64,000 nucleotides of DNA from assembly GCA_003255065.1 (NCBI GenBank), contig QAOA01000289.1, forward strand, positions 729,805-793,804, in the 5' to 3' direction. Position numbers and translations under genes: made by a program. The first letter of the stretch is position 1; the number at the start of each line of letters is the position of its first letter. Positions 25,779 to 37,827 of this stretch are shown here, one piece after another. The notes below the pieces were generated by a model. It did no database searches. It saw only the letters and a list, made by a program, of their open reading frames with translations, and was not told the origin of the DNA. Origin of the DNA: Cercis canadensis. Taxonomy: Eukaryota; Streptophyta; Magnoliopsida; Fabales; Fabaceae.

Positions 25779-28700
25779 TGCCAAGTCTATCACCTTAACA
25801 CCTTTTACTGTCTAGGGTTTCCTTTAATTAATTATTGATCTGTCAAGCTGAAATGAGAGCACTTGTGTTAATTTTTTTTTTGTAGTTCAAAATTTTGTTT
25901 CCAGTATCATTTTGTGAGGCGGAGGGTTGGGTTTATCCTATGTATGTGTTCCTGTATGACATTCTCATGGGGGACAAGTGCATAAACTGCATGTTCGATT
26001 TGAGAAATGAAACCTTGTATTTCTCGTGTAGCTACGTTTTGTAGCTTAGAAATTTTGTTCCTACCTTTATGATATACCTTAGCAAGCTCGATTGTAACAT
26101 TGAGCCTGGACTACTACATTGACTAGACATGTATTTCAATCTGTATTTGTTGTTGTATTTGAGTTGTATTTGGTATTGTGGTTGCACATTCGCAGATAAT
26201 CACTTACATTTCCTCGAACCAGGATATACGTTTACCTTTTGATTCTTGTCTCGTGTGATCTCATTATAATCGAAGGTTTCTTTATGACGCCATACATGCC
26301 GCAACAGCATAAACAAGGTTTGGATCAAAATACCTTTAAATAGAATAATATATATAAATAAAATAATTATATAGTATTTGATATGTTGGGCATGTCTTTA
26401 ACACTTTGAATTTTTATTTTATTTTATTTTATTCAAATTCTAGGAAATAAGCTCTAGAAAAAACTTGAAGGCTAGCAATAGCATTGATTAGTGTGGCGGT
26501 CATCCAACAAGAAGGAATTAATACCCTTTAGTACGTTACTAGTCGCTGTGTTGTTTAACGGGAGATAAAAAGTACACACAGAATTGAGACATGAGACGTG
26601 TCCTATGTGCTGCCAATAACATAACCTAAGTATGACATGTCCTCTGAGGTCGTTGACCTTAAAAGAGTTGTTTTGTTTGTTGGTCTAATATTCTGTAGGC
26701 AAGTAGGTGCTGCTATCTGCCAACTCATTTAATATCAGCCTTTAACTTAACTGTTTCCTGTTCTTCCCCACCCTCCTAACAAGCCTTCAATGTCCTTCCT
26801 ATTGGGAATGGTACATTTCCCCCACAAACTTAGACAAGTGAGATAGGACAAGGAAGTACTCTTAGCTCAGCATAGTCTGAGTTACTGTCTCAGTTTTTAA
26901 CATTTTGAGATCAATTAGAGTTAGCCATTCAATAGCTTCTTCTTTATGTTTCCAATTCATATGGAAGTTATATTTACATATATATATTTGCCAAAATATT
27001 TGTCTTTTTCTTTTTTGGAAAAAAATGTAGAGGAAGATTATTGAGTTTATAATAAGACAAAATACAATCTCAAATTAGCCCTTAGACAACTATAATATAA
27101 TATTTATTTTTTCCTAATTTACCTTATTGAGTTTCATCAATTATTGATGTCTGTACGGATAGGATGTTTTTCTTTATCTATCTTTTACGCATTACTCTTG
27201 CAAATTTTAGCAACTAAATACTAATGATACCATTACATAGTTATAGTAAATTTTAATAATTGTTGGTAGGGATGTTTAAGGATTGAGTGAAGTGCCATGG
27301 GAAAGAGTAGTCATCAATTAGTACCATCTGATATACATTTTATGGCTTGTAGGATTATGCACATGACTCTTAACGTTCAAGAAAGATTAACATAATCTTC
27401 ATAAGTGAAAACTTGCTTATAATAGCTATATCTCTCTTTTTCTCTCTCTCCTCCCCTGTTTATAATAGCACTCTAGGATCTTGATTAGATTGCTATGATA
27501 TTTATATAAATTAGTGGTTACTCCCATAAAATGGTCCCTATTGTATAAAAGCATTTTCTTTTTTTTTTAAAAAAAAATTTGTTATTTTCACATTTTATTT
27601 TGTTAATGACACACTTTATTTAATATTTAAATATGACATAGATTAAATTATCCTCAATTAATACAAAAATTTTTGAACTTTAATTAAAAAACTTTTCTAT
27701 ATTAAATGAGGGTTTTTATAATTAACTAAAAAATATTTATATTAAATAAAAATAAATTAATTTATATTATATTTAGATATTAAATAGAATATAACTTTAA
27801 CAAAATCGAGTGTAAAAATAACAATTGTCAAAAAAATTTAACGAGGTTTCGAGTATANGGTTTCAAGTATAAGTATGCTGACATGATTAAGAGAAATAAT
27901 ATGCATAATGTTGGCATAAAAAAGTAAGTGGGGATGTTATGATTATTAATGGTTATTATGTCGGTTGATTTCATGTTACTCCTTAACCCTCGTCCCTCAA
28001 TCAATGCAAATCACTGACTTTGCTTTTTGGCTATGCCTTCTTGGCGTGCTCTTCTCTCTTTCTCTCTCCCTCTTAGCCATATAATTATATATTATTGCTT
28101 TATTATATGTATTGGCCCAACTTGGAGGTTATCTTTATAAGTGCCCTGTTTTTTCATGGAGAGGCCAACTTGCCATGTGCCAACACCAAAAAACTATACT
28201 CCTTGTAGATGAAGATTTGTCTTTGTAAGTAAAAAGGAAGTCAGCTCAGACTTAGAAAGTCTCGTGTGATTGCATATCTCTTTACCATTATTATCTATAT
28301 CTACTCAAGGACACTTTCAATAGGAAGATTCAAAGCAGCATTGGAGAAAAAATGGATTGTGGGCCACAAACACAAAATTAACTCAATTGATTAAAATCAT
28401 AGGTTATAGACATAGCCAGCTTCAACAGTATGTCTTTCAACATAAACTGCATCATGTTATGGGCAATATTACTTCTTTTTCATTATTTGTCATGATAAGA
28501 CAGAAAGAAGAGACTCAATATTTGTTTATTTATTTGCAATTCTCAATTTAAGAATGGCCCACCTCGTAGGTGGTCCACATGATAGATTCTTGGTGATTGT
28601 CATTGTCCCTTCACCCTTATTGTACTCTACTAAGCATGAATTAAGGGGAAGAAATGGAAGTTCACTTGGAAAAAATGGGCGAGAAGGGAATTTTTTCAAT

Positions 28701-29665
28701 GTTTTGAAGTCAAAAAAAGACATTTTTCTACCAAGAATCCCAGCTAAACCATTGAACGGAGCATTATCATACAATTCTTTGGGGGACTAGGAGGTGGGGT
28801 GGGAGACCATCAAAATAATATTAATTGCACCAAAAGCACAAGCTAGCTATCGCAACTTTATGGGGAAAAAAGTAAAAAAAGAAAAAATTAAGAGAAAAGG
28901 AAACTGATTGACAATTACACTATTGGGAACTCCTCTCTCTCTGTCTCTCACATTAATCAGGCCTTTACCTTTTTTTTTGTTGGTGAGCAGAAACTTTTGT
29001 TTGTCAGCTATTTTCTTACTGTAATTGATGAATGAGAAGCCATGGCTCAAGTTTGTCTGTATGGGAATGTTGACTACTTGGAAGTATTTTTATATCTTAA
29101 ACTGCTAGCTTAATCTTTTCCTCTGGGTGTTTATAATATTACCTTAATCTTACTTTACGTGGAACACATGCTACCATGTAGTAAAGAATTTCAAAATAGG
29201 TGTTACCAGTTTTTATGGTTATCTTACACTTTTTTATTCAATGCAGTAAGTAAAAAATGTAATGCAGTGAAAAGTATTCTAAACAATACAAAAATATACT
29301 TAATTTATCTTAAACTAGCTTTTCTTTGCGTCATTTTCTCTTTGTGCATGTGGTGCTATGTTGTTCAAATTTGATCATATATCCGCAAAGAGAGGCATAG
29401 GCTCTTATTGATAATAGCTAGACATTTGACAAGAGATAGTGTCATCTTCCCTAAAAATAAATATTTGCATACACATGTTTCAAGCCCAAGTTAGTTTTTT
29501 ATGCATTCACCCAACTAAAATAAACAAACAAAAAAAAAATCATCTATATGCTCCTATCTCATTGACGTGAACCTTTTGTTAAAATGCAAGAAGTAAAGGG
29601 ACATAAATTTTAATTAGTTGGCGCTTAAAAGATTTATTGCTATGGAGGTGGTTGAAGGAAGGGAT
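25779..29665. other. intergenic, no gene seen
   Basis: Starts with the UBP23 3' untranslated region and continues as AT-rich sequence with one foldback element (27575-27842) and a single-N join at 27858. Frames at 28526-28790 on both strands have no recognisable protein similarity and no conserved start context. Confidence 0.5.
27575..27842. mobile_element. foldback (inverted-repeat) MITE-like element
   Basis: The left arm from about 27578 (TTGTTATTTTCACATTTTA, then TTTTGTTAATGACACACT and TTTAATATTTAAATATGAC) matches the reverse complement of the right arm ending near 27835 (TTGTTATTTTTACACTCGA, TTTTGTTAAAGTTATATT, TTTAATATCTAAATATAAT). Arms are about 65 bases with a short centre. No target-site duplication could be fixed, since a single N lies just beyond the right end. 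Confidence 0.55.
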
Positions 29666-30152
29666 AATTGACAAAGAAAATACTGTTTGCCAAAGTATTT
29701 ACAGAAATAGTATAGTGTGCAAATTTATTATAAAAATAGGCACTTTTAATTAATTTATTTATGAGCATATGAATAAAGAGATATATACTATATTAGAAAT
29801 AGTGGATATATTAGAGTCATGTTACTTTATAAAGTAGCGTGACTCCAAATAACATACTATTTTAAAATAGTGTGATAATGAAAAATATGCTATTTTAAGA
29901 ACATCTTGACAAGGAGAAAAATACTATCTTGATGTAGCATATTTATTTTGCAATTAAACATACAATTAAGATGTAGTGTCTCATTACATTAATGTAACGT
30001 GATTTCAATAAAATTTTATTTTTAATATAGTGTGTCTCTCTTTATCCACGTGTCTTAAATAAATTAATAAAAAATATCATATTTCTATAATAAGTTTGTA
30101 CAATATATTTTTTTCATAAATACTTTGTGAATTTATATTTTTTCAGTCAATT
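29666..30152. mobile_element. long-arm foldback element (about 0.49 kb)
   Basis: The left arm from AATTGAC at about 29666 and the reverse complement of the right arm from about 30152 agree over more than 110 bases. Shared blocks include CAAAGTATTTA, TTATTATA(A/G)AAATA, TTAATTAATTTATTTA against TATTAATTTATTTA, GGATAAAGAGA-like and ACTATATTA(G/A)AAATA. The central part contains a further small palindrome, GAGTCATGTTAC...GTAGCGTGACTC. There is no coding capacity, as expected of a MITE or a transposon-derived hairpin. Confidence 0.65.
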
Positions 30153-30483
30153 AATAATTCAAAACAATGAACTTATTACAGTCAATAATTCAAAAGTGGA
30201 CTTGATTTCCATTTTCTCTCACTTTTTTAATTCTCGTCTCCGTTTTGTTTTACTGGAAAATTTGCAGTTTTTCCACAATTCCACTCTAGTTTGGAAGATA
30301 TAAAAGCAAACAGCTTCCACTGTCAGAAAAAAGATATGATATACACTCAATGAAAATCATTGAATTCCCACCAACAAATTTATTATAAATTCACCAACCT
30401 CATCCCTCAACGATATTTCTATTCAATTCTTTTTTTTTGGTTAACATTTCTATTCTATTCTTCCTCATCCATATATGAAGCTC

Positions 30484-31004
30484 AACCTCATACGTACTAT
30501 TTATTTTTCCTTCCTGATATACACTTTTCTGCATTTTACTCTGTCTCTCCCTCATTTAAAGGGGGAAATTAAAACCTTCTTCCTTCATTTCTTTAAAAAT
30601 TTATCCGGACCAAAAAATTCTGCAAGAAAAGTAAAGCTCCACAACATCTCATAATCTAGACAATAGTACTTCTTGCATAGGTTGTTTTTTTTGATGTTTT
30701 TGTTGGCTTTCAGGGATCTGCAGAACCAGACAAAGGTTGCTCANAACCTCATACGTACTATTTATTTTTCCTTCCTGACATACACTTTTCTGCATTTTAC
30801 TGTGTCTCTCCCTCATTTAAAGGGGGAAATTAAAACCTTCTTCCTTCATTTCTTTAAAAATTTATCCGGACCAAAAAATTCTGCAAGAAAAGTAAAGCTC
30901 CACAACATCTCATAATCTAGACAATAGTACTTCTTGCATAGGTTGTTTTTTTTGATGTTTTTGTTGGCTTTCAGGGATCTGCAGAACCAGACAAAGGTTG
31001 CTCA
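30484..31004. repeat. 260-bp direct duplication abutting a single N
   Basis: 30484-30743 and 30745-31004 are the same length and differ at only two positions that I can see (GATATACAC/GACATACAC and ACTCTGTC/ACTGTGTC). They meet at the N at 30744. It lies in the upstream region of the receptor kinase gene, so that region is probably shown about 260 bases too long. Confidence 0.88.
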
Positions 31005-31409
31005 CATTCTCTCGTTAAAGGCCACAACCTTTTTGGTTCTTCGTAGTCTCTTTGTTTTCTCAATAGTACTCTTTTATTCTTCTTTTACTGCCCCTTCTCT
31101 CTCTGTATATATTATTTTTCCCCCGTTAGTTTTGTGGCTTCTAGGCTATATCAGACACCCCGACCTCCACGTTTTGCAGTAAAAAATTGTTTTTTTTTCG
31201 ACGAGTGTTTTTTCACCATTAATCTCCTTTCTTTAAAACCCAAAACCACTGCGTATTGCTGTTGGATTCATGGAGATTCAGGATGCAGAACAGCATCCAT
31301 GACATTGTCATGCTGGTTTTGAAGTTCTGAGAGGAGCTTTTTCCTTCGTTTGGAGGCTCTGGGGGTAACTATTCTGCATCATTTCTCAGTTTCCAGACAT
31401 TACTAGCAA

Positions 31410-33971
31410 ATGGGTTTTGGAGTATTTGGTTCTATTTTGGTTCTGTCACTCTTCTTCAAGCATTTGGCGTCTCAGCAACCAAATACCGATGGGTCTTTTG
31501 TGGCCGACTTTTTGAAGAACATGGGTTTAACATCTTCCAAGGTCAACTTCTCTGGTTCTGTTTGTTCATGGCATGGGGTTTCCTGTGATGCCAATGAAGA
31601 GAATGTCGTTCAGCTGATATTTTCTGGTTTGAGCCTCTCTGGCCCTATTCCTGAGACAACCATAGGCAAGCTCAGCAAGCTTCAAAGTTTGGATCTTAGC
31701 AACAACAAAATCACTAGCTTGCCTTCAGATTTCTGGAGTTTAAGCTCGCTGAAAAGGCTTAACCTTTCTTCCAATCAGATTTCTGGGTCGCTGACAAACA
31801 ACGTTGGCAATTTTGGTCAGCTGGAAGCCTTTGACTTGTCCAGCAACAATTTCTCTGGGGAAATCCCTGGGGCTATAAACTCCCTTACCAATCTGCAGGT
31901 CCTCAAACTCGCTGAGAACATGTTTGAACACAACATACCTTCAGGGATTATTCAGTGTCAGTCTCTAGTTTCTATCGATCTTTCATCAAATCAGCTAAAT
32001 GGGTCTCTCCCTGATGGTTTTGGTGCTGCGTTTCCTAAGCTGAAGACCTTGAACCTTGCAGGGAATAATATTTATGGTCGTGATTCAGATTTTTCAGGGC
32101 TGAAATCCATTACTAGTCTCAATATATCTGGGAATTCGTTTCAGGGTTCTGTCATGGGTGTGTTTCAGGAACAGTTGGAGGTAATTGACCTTAGCAGGAA
32201 CCAATTTCAGGGCCACATTTCTCAGGTACAGTTCAACTCTAGCTACAATTGGTCTCATTTGGTTTATCTAGATTTGTCTGAGAATCGGCTGAGTGGGGAA
32301 ATTTTCCAAAATTTGAATCAAGCCCAGATTCTGAAACACCTTAATCTTGCACACAATAGATTTACCAGACAGAAGTTCCTACATATTGGAATGCTCTTAG
32401 GATTGGAATATCTGAACTTGTCTAAAACTAGTCTTGTTGGTCACATTCCTGCTGAAATCTCCCAATTAGGTAATTTGAATACACTTGATATTTCTATGAA
32501 TCATCTTGTTGGGAAAGTTCCATCACTAAGGAACAAAAACCTCCAAATTCTTGACGTTTCAAACAACAATTTGAGTGGAGAAATCCCTCCATCCATCTTA
32601 GACAAAATCCCACATATGGAGAAATACAACTTCTCTTACAATAACTTTACTCTCTGTGCTTTGGAAATTTCCTTTGAGATCCTTCAAACAAGATTCTTTG
32701 GATCAGTAAACAGCTGCCCAATTGCTGCAAATCCCATTCTTTTCAGAAAAAGATCCACCAAACATAATGGGATGAAGCTTGCTCTGGCATTGACCTTATC
32801 CATGATCTGCCTGCTTGCTGGGCTCTTATTCCTAGCATTTGGTTGCCGAAGGAAAACGAAAATGTGGGCAGTAAAGCAAAGTTCATACAAAGAAGAACAG
32901 AATATTTCAGGTCCCTTCTCATTCCAGACTGATTCAACTACCTGGGTGGCTGATGTCAAGCAAGCAACATCAGTCCAAGTAGTAATCTTTGAGAAGCCAT
33001 TACTGAATATTACATTTGCAGATCTCTTGGCTGCAACTTCAAATTTTGATAGGGGTACCCTTTTGGCTGAAGGTAAATTTGGGCCTGTTTATAGAGGCTT
33101 TTTACCTGGTGGTATTCATGTGGCAGTTAAGGTTTTAGTTGTTGGGTCTACATTGACAGAACAAGAAGCTGCAAGAGAGCTTGAGTATCTTGGTCGAATC
33201 AAGCACCCAAATCTTGTTCCTTTAACCGGATATTGCTTAGCAGGAGATCAGAGGATTGCTATATATGACTACATGGAGAATGGGAACTTGCAGAATTTGC
33301 TTTATGACTTGCCACTTGGGGTGCAGAGAACAGATGATTGGAGCACAGACACCTGGGAAGAAGATGACGATAATGGGATTCAAAATGATGGCTCTGAGGG
33401 ATTACTAACAACTTGGAGATTTCGCCACAAGATTGCACTTGGCACTGCCCGAGCATTGGCATTTCTGCATCATGGCTGCTCACCTCCAATTATTCATAGG
33501 GATGTCAAAGCTAGTAGCGTTTACTTGGATTATAACCTAGAGCCAAGATTGTCTGATTTTGGGTTGGCTAAGATTTTTGGAAATGGCTTGGATGAGGAGA
33601 TTGCTCGTGGCTCACCAGGTTATGTCCCACCAGAGTTTTCTCAATCAGAATATGATACTCCAACACCAAAATCTGATGTATACTGCTTTGGAGTTGTTCT
33701 CTTTGAGCTAATAACTGGGAAAAAGCCTGTTGGGGATGATTATCCAGATGAGAAAGAAGAAAACTTGGTAACTTGGGTCAGAGGACTAGTAAGGAAGAAC
33801 CAAGGTTCAAGAGCCATTGATCCCAAAATTCGCGACACAGGACCAGATCATCAAATGGAAGAGGCCCTTAAGATTGGATATCTGTGCACAGCTGACCTTC
33901 CCTCCAAGCGCCCAAGCATGCAGCAGATAGTTGGTCTCCTTAAGGATATTGAACCTACTGCTAATTTGTGA
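31410..33971 (+). CDS. LRR receptor-like serine/threonine kinase (At2g24230-like)
   Basis: A plasma-membrane receptor-like kinase of 853 residues in one uninterrupted frame. Residues 1-22 form a signal peptide ([16 protein letters not shown] near the cut site). The pre-LRR Cys pair ([14 protein letters not shown]) is followed by leucine-rich repeats of the plant type ([52 protein letters not shown]) to about residue 420. One membrane segment lies at about 455-479 ([20 protein letters not shown]). The kinase domain spans about 555-845: [13 protein letters not shown] loop, Lys574 in [13 protein letters not shown] at 696-703, DFG at 716-718. The Asn that normally follows HRDxKxx is Ser703, and the first loop Gly is Ala, so catalysis may be weak or absent. 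An acidic insert (DTWEEDDDN) sits before the catalytic loop. The ligand is unknown. It matches At2g24230 as I recall it. Confidence 0.95.
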   Translation: MGFGVFGSILVLSLFFKHLASQQPNTDGSFVADFLKNMGLTSSKVNFSGSVCSWHGVSCDANEENVVQLIFSGLSLSGPIPETTIGKLSKLQSLDLSNNKITSLPSDFWSLSSLKRLNLSSNQISGSLTNNVGNFGQLEAFDLSSNNFSGEIPGAINSLTNLQVLKLAENMFEHNIPSGIIQCQSLVSIDLSSNQLNGSLPDGFGAAFPKLKTLNLAGNNIYGRDSDFSGLKSITSLNISGNSFQGSVMGVFQEQLEVIDLSRNQFQGHISQVQFNSSYNWSHLVYLDLSENRLSGEIFQNLNQAQILKHLNLAHNRFTRQKFLHIGMLLGLEYLNLSKTSLVGHIPAEISQLGNLNTLDISMNHLVGKVPSLRNKNLQILDVSNNNLSGEIPPSILDKIPHMEKYNFSYNNFTLCALEISFEILQTRFFGSVNSCPIAANPILFRKRSTKHNGMKLALALTLSMICLLAGLLFLAFGCRRKTKMWAVKQSSYKEEQNISGPFSFQTDSTTWVADVKQATSVQVVIFEKPLLNITFADLLAATSNFDRGTLLAEGKFGPVYRGFLPGGIHVAVKVLVVGSTLTEQEAARELEYLGRIKHPNLVPLTGYCLAGDQRIAIYDYMENGNLQNLLYDLPLGVQRTDDWSTDTWEEDDDNGIQNDGSEGLLTTWRFRHKIALGTARALAFLHHGCSPPIIHRDVKASSVYLDYNLEPRLSDFGLAKIFGNGLDEEIARGSPGYVPPEFSQSEYDTPTPKSDVYCFGVVLFELITGKKPVGDDYPDEKEENLVTWVRGLVRKNQGSRAIDPKIRDTGPDHQMEEALKIGYLCTADLPSKRPSMQQIVGLLKDIEPTANL

Positions 33972-35430
33972 AGAACAACAACACGTTGGAAACAAATTGA
34001 ACTTGTTTTTAGCCCCCTTGATTTTTTGCTACTGTACGAGACTTTCTCATGCAGCAATGGGGCAAAAGTAAAGCAGTTTTTGAAATTCAGTTTCTCATGT
34101 TGATGTCTTTTCTTTTCAGTTTTCACCATCCATCTTTGGTTCATGAATATACACCAAAACTTGATCTTTCAACAACATTCTATTGCTTCTACTTTTTCAT
34201 CTTCTTCAGTTATTCTTATTATCTCTTCATCTATACAAGTAAATACCATCGAAACAAATTCTGTCAAACTTCAAACTCATTTAGATGAATAACTAAGTCA
34301 ATTGAATGGAGTTTCTTCATCTCTAACTTCATGTCTATCCTTCAAGAGATTTCCCAGAACTCACTGTTGGTGCATTCATTTGAAATGAGCACTTCCATAA
34401 GTATTCAAGAAGATATGTGGTGTAGCTATGAGAACCATGAGAATTTTATTACTATGGTACCATCGTGAGTGAAACATGGACCACTGATTAGTTCCTTGTG
34501 ATTCTATTCGCTATTTAATGCACCGCATGTGACATTGAGATATAATGGTATGCACGGTTGAAGTTCAGAATGTAACCTCTTCTCTAAAATAATAATGTTA
34601 TTCTCGTCATTACATATTTTGTCACTCTTTACAATTACTAAATTTGGATGTAATTTTAAATTAGACTCATTTAAACTTTTGTTTTTTATGATTCTGATTT
34701 CATATTACTATTTTATGAGACAAACATTTTTCTTTGTCAAAATCTAATCGGTTGCACAATAAGCTCTTGTCTACCTGCAAGACAAAAGATGACAAAGGTT
34801 GGAATGAATTGATGATAAACACATTCTAAGCCAAAACCCACTCCAACCCCCAAAAATGATTGAAAGCAAAAAAGAGAAGCAAAAGAGCTGATCTAATAGA
34901 TATTGGTGTCATTCCCAAAACAAACAAAAAAACATGTGCATGATAATGCTGGAATGGAGTGGTACACTATATGAGAGACATGCTTACCTTTTCATAGTAT
35001 CACACATCATAGCATTTCAACATGCGGAACATGATCTAGTTTCATTGGGTTGGTTGACTAGCAATATAGACACCCTTATTTACTATTGTGAACAAAATAA
35101 TTATTGATTAGGGACAAAATATGATCTTTACTTTTATTTTGTTCTTCTATAGCGCTTTCTTTTTTTTAAAAAAAAAAAAAAACAGAGACGTAAACAATTG
35201 TGGGGGCTGCTCCCAAATTTCCTGCCTTGTTAAGTTGCAAAAATTCGGCTCCACTTTTGAGTCCCATTAGACTAAAGTAGATTAGAGTTTCAATTCCATT
35301 AGAATGCATATCTTGACTAATTATTTTGCACTCAAACTGGTGCAGTGGGGAATACCGATTGATGGCCACTAAATTATATCCACTCAAAATTGAATGCATG
35401 TCTACATTACATTTTTGGTCGGTCTTTTCT

Positions 35431-35435
<5 letters not shown>

Positions 35436-35485
<50 letters not shown>
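35436..35485. repeat. (TA)n microsatellite
   Basis: About 25 uninterrupted TA units. Confidence 0.95.
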
Positions 35486-35488
<3 letters not shown>

Positions 35489-35700
35489 TAGTTATATACG
35501 CATGCAATTTCAATAATTTCCCTCTTAGGCATTATTTGTCCACGCAATCCATAGAGCCTTTCGTGACCATTTAAGTCCGCTTTCATAATCATGTAAAATT
35601 ATTCACTTATAAGTTACATGAGGCTATGATTGATGTTCAATTATAATTGTGCATCATAATTAAAATATACAATCACAATTTCACCAAAGATATATATATA

Positions 35701-35792
35701 NNNNNNNNNNNNNNNNNNNNNNNNNNNNNNNNNNNNNNNNNNNNNNNNNNNNNNNNNNNNNNNNNNNNNNNNNNNNNNNNNNNNNNNNNNNN
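35701..35792. other. assembly gap of 92 N
   Basis: Flanked on both sides by TATATA sequence, so the missing piece probably includes another TA tract. The true length is unknown. Confidence 0.98.
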
Positions 35793-37366
35793 TATAACCA
35801 GTCGAACAAACAAATCCATGATAAAAGAAATAAATAAATAAAAAGCAAAAGGCGACGTGGACCTCAAATTGGTGGTCCTAGCGTCATTCACGGGCATGCA
35901 ATTGCAAAGATGCTTAGTAAGATTCATCAACTTCTTTCCTTAAGAAATGCAAAAAAAGTCAAAGTAAACAAAACAACAACCATATACTACTTACATTTTC
36001 TATAAGAATTTAACCTTAATAATCCCATACGATAATAATATACTGCAACTAGTAAGATTCCAAGGGGATGGTGTTCTATATGTTTTTCTGAGTAGACTCT
36101 GTTTGGTTGAAACAAGAAAGGTAAGAACAAAATTAAAACTTGGCTGCATTGCAACAAGTTATGGGCTTTGGAATTGGGCCATGCACTGACACCCAAGAAG
36201 TGGTCCAACACTTTAACTTACGCAGAATAATACAAATTCTAAGGTAGACTAGTTTGATCATACGGTGTCGTTATGCTTGTCTAATAGCATTAGTACTTTG
36301 GTTTTTCAAAGCTCGTTAAAGGTTTTTTAAAAGCAAAATAGATTTACTCAGCTTCTTTTAGTTGGTTAAAATTAATTTATCTCCCATTGGACATGAAACC
36401 CATTTGTCAAAAAAAAATAAAAATTGCTCATACATTTGGTTTATTTGATACTAGAGTTATGTTATTTGAAAGCAGAAAATTGAGAAGCCTAATTTAATCT
36501 TAAACTGTTATATTAAAATCTAAGTGTATCGAGTTAAACTCATGTACTAAAAGGTAGTGTGAAATGAAAAATACAAATAACATAATTTGAAAAGGAAAAT
36601 ATTTTTTTTGATGGACAAAAAGAAACTATTGTAACGCTTAAAAAAGTGCTTTTTTCTTTTTTGGTTGAGTTTATTAATGTATTTTACTTTAGCCACACGT
36701 TTAATATTTTGATAAAAATAAGCATTATATTATTATTCTCTATCAAGAATAAAGTTTGTGTTCCTTGACTAAATATGATTCCATAGACCCAATAATCTCC
36801 TTTAAGCATCATATACCCATGGTAAAATAATCCAATAAATAACAATTGTCTTTTATTCGACCCAAAAATAATTGTTTTTTTTGCATTGCATGATGTTTTT
36901 ATTAATAATATGTTTATTATTAATCCAATTATACATTTCAACATCCAATATTTTTTAATTAACTTATTATAAAACAACATTTCGATAAAAAATGCCTACA
37001 AAAATATGAAATAGGTAATAGTTATCATGTGTCTTAAACTTTCCTAAAACAACAACAATACGATAAAAGAAAATATATTAAAAAAATATTTTTTTACATA
37101 CTTTAATTGTTATTGTATTTTATAAGAAATTATTTATTTTTACACATATTAAGTAACCTAATTTTTTAATATATTCATAAAAATACTAAATTCACTAAGC
37201 GAGTCTTACTTGAACTCACCAATTGGATAGGAGTAATGCTATCTCAAAAATAGTGATGATAGGATAGCAAGCACCTTCTTTGTATATTTAGATGTTAATG
37301 AAATTTGACTACATTAGTGTGAGTTTAGTTAAACTTAAATGTTATTATATATATAAATGTAACCAA

Positions 37367-37392
37367 AATATATATATATATATATATATATG
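37367..37392. repeat. (AT)n microsatellite
   Basis: About 13 AT units between the LRR kinase and eIF5A genes. Confidence 0.9.
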
Positions 37393-37827
37393 AATTAATT
37401 TATCTAAATGAAGTCAATGTTTAAATCTTGAAATCAATATCTAAGAAAAAAAATTTCATCAATTTACTAAGTCAAGGTAAAGATGTGCTCTTAAAATCGC
37501 AAAAAAAAAAAAAAAAAACTGTGTCTTGATGTACAAAGACACAGATAACCTTACTGTTAAAGAAAAAAAAAAATTACATTGATGAGAAGTAAAGTAACTT
37601 CATGCAGTGAAAAAAAAAGGAAGTAGTGACTTGGGTGAGATAGGTCAATCTGAGCAATTAATAGACGGCTAGGATTTGATCTATTTTAAACAGGTTTAAG
37701 ATAAGAATAGCAGGGTCCAGGTTTGGATTATTGAGACGGTGACCACCGAGTGAGTCTCTCCCCGCTTCGTTTTCTTCTGCAAACTTGCTGACTAGAGAGA
37801 GAGAGTGACAGCGAAAGCGAGAGAAGC

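Larger units (their letters stand above)
33972..37827. other. intergenic, no gene seen
   Basis: 3' untranslated region of the receptor kinase, then AT-rich sequence with (TA)n tracts, the only long N gap in the window, and the eIF5A leader at the right end. The leader includes a GAGAGAGAGAG stretch at 37795-37806 just before the start codon. No other coding sequence was recognised. Confidence 0.5.

Noticed and set aside
28526..28790. Overlapping open frames of about 80 codons on both strands in the UBP23-kinase spacer
   Set aside because: No recognisable motif, no splice partners, and frames open on both strands, as chance frames in noncoding DNA often are.
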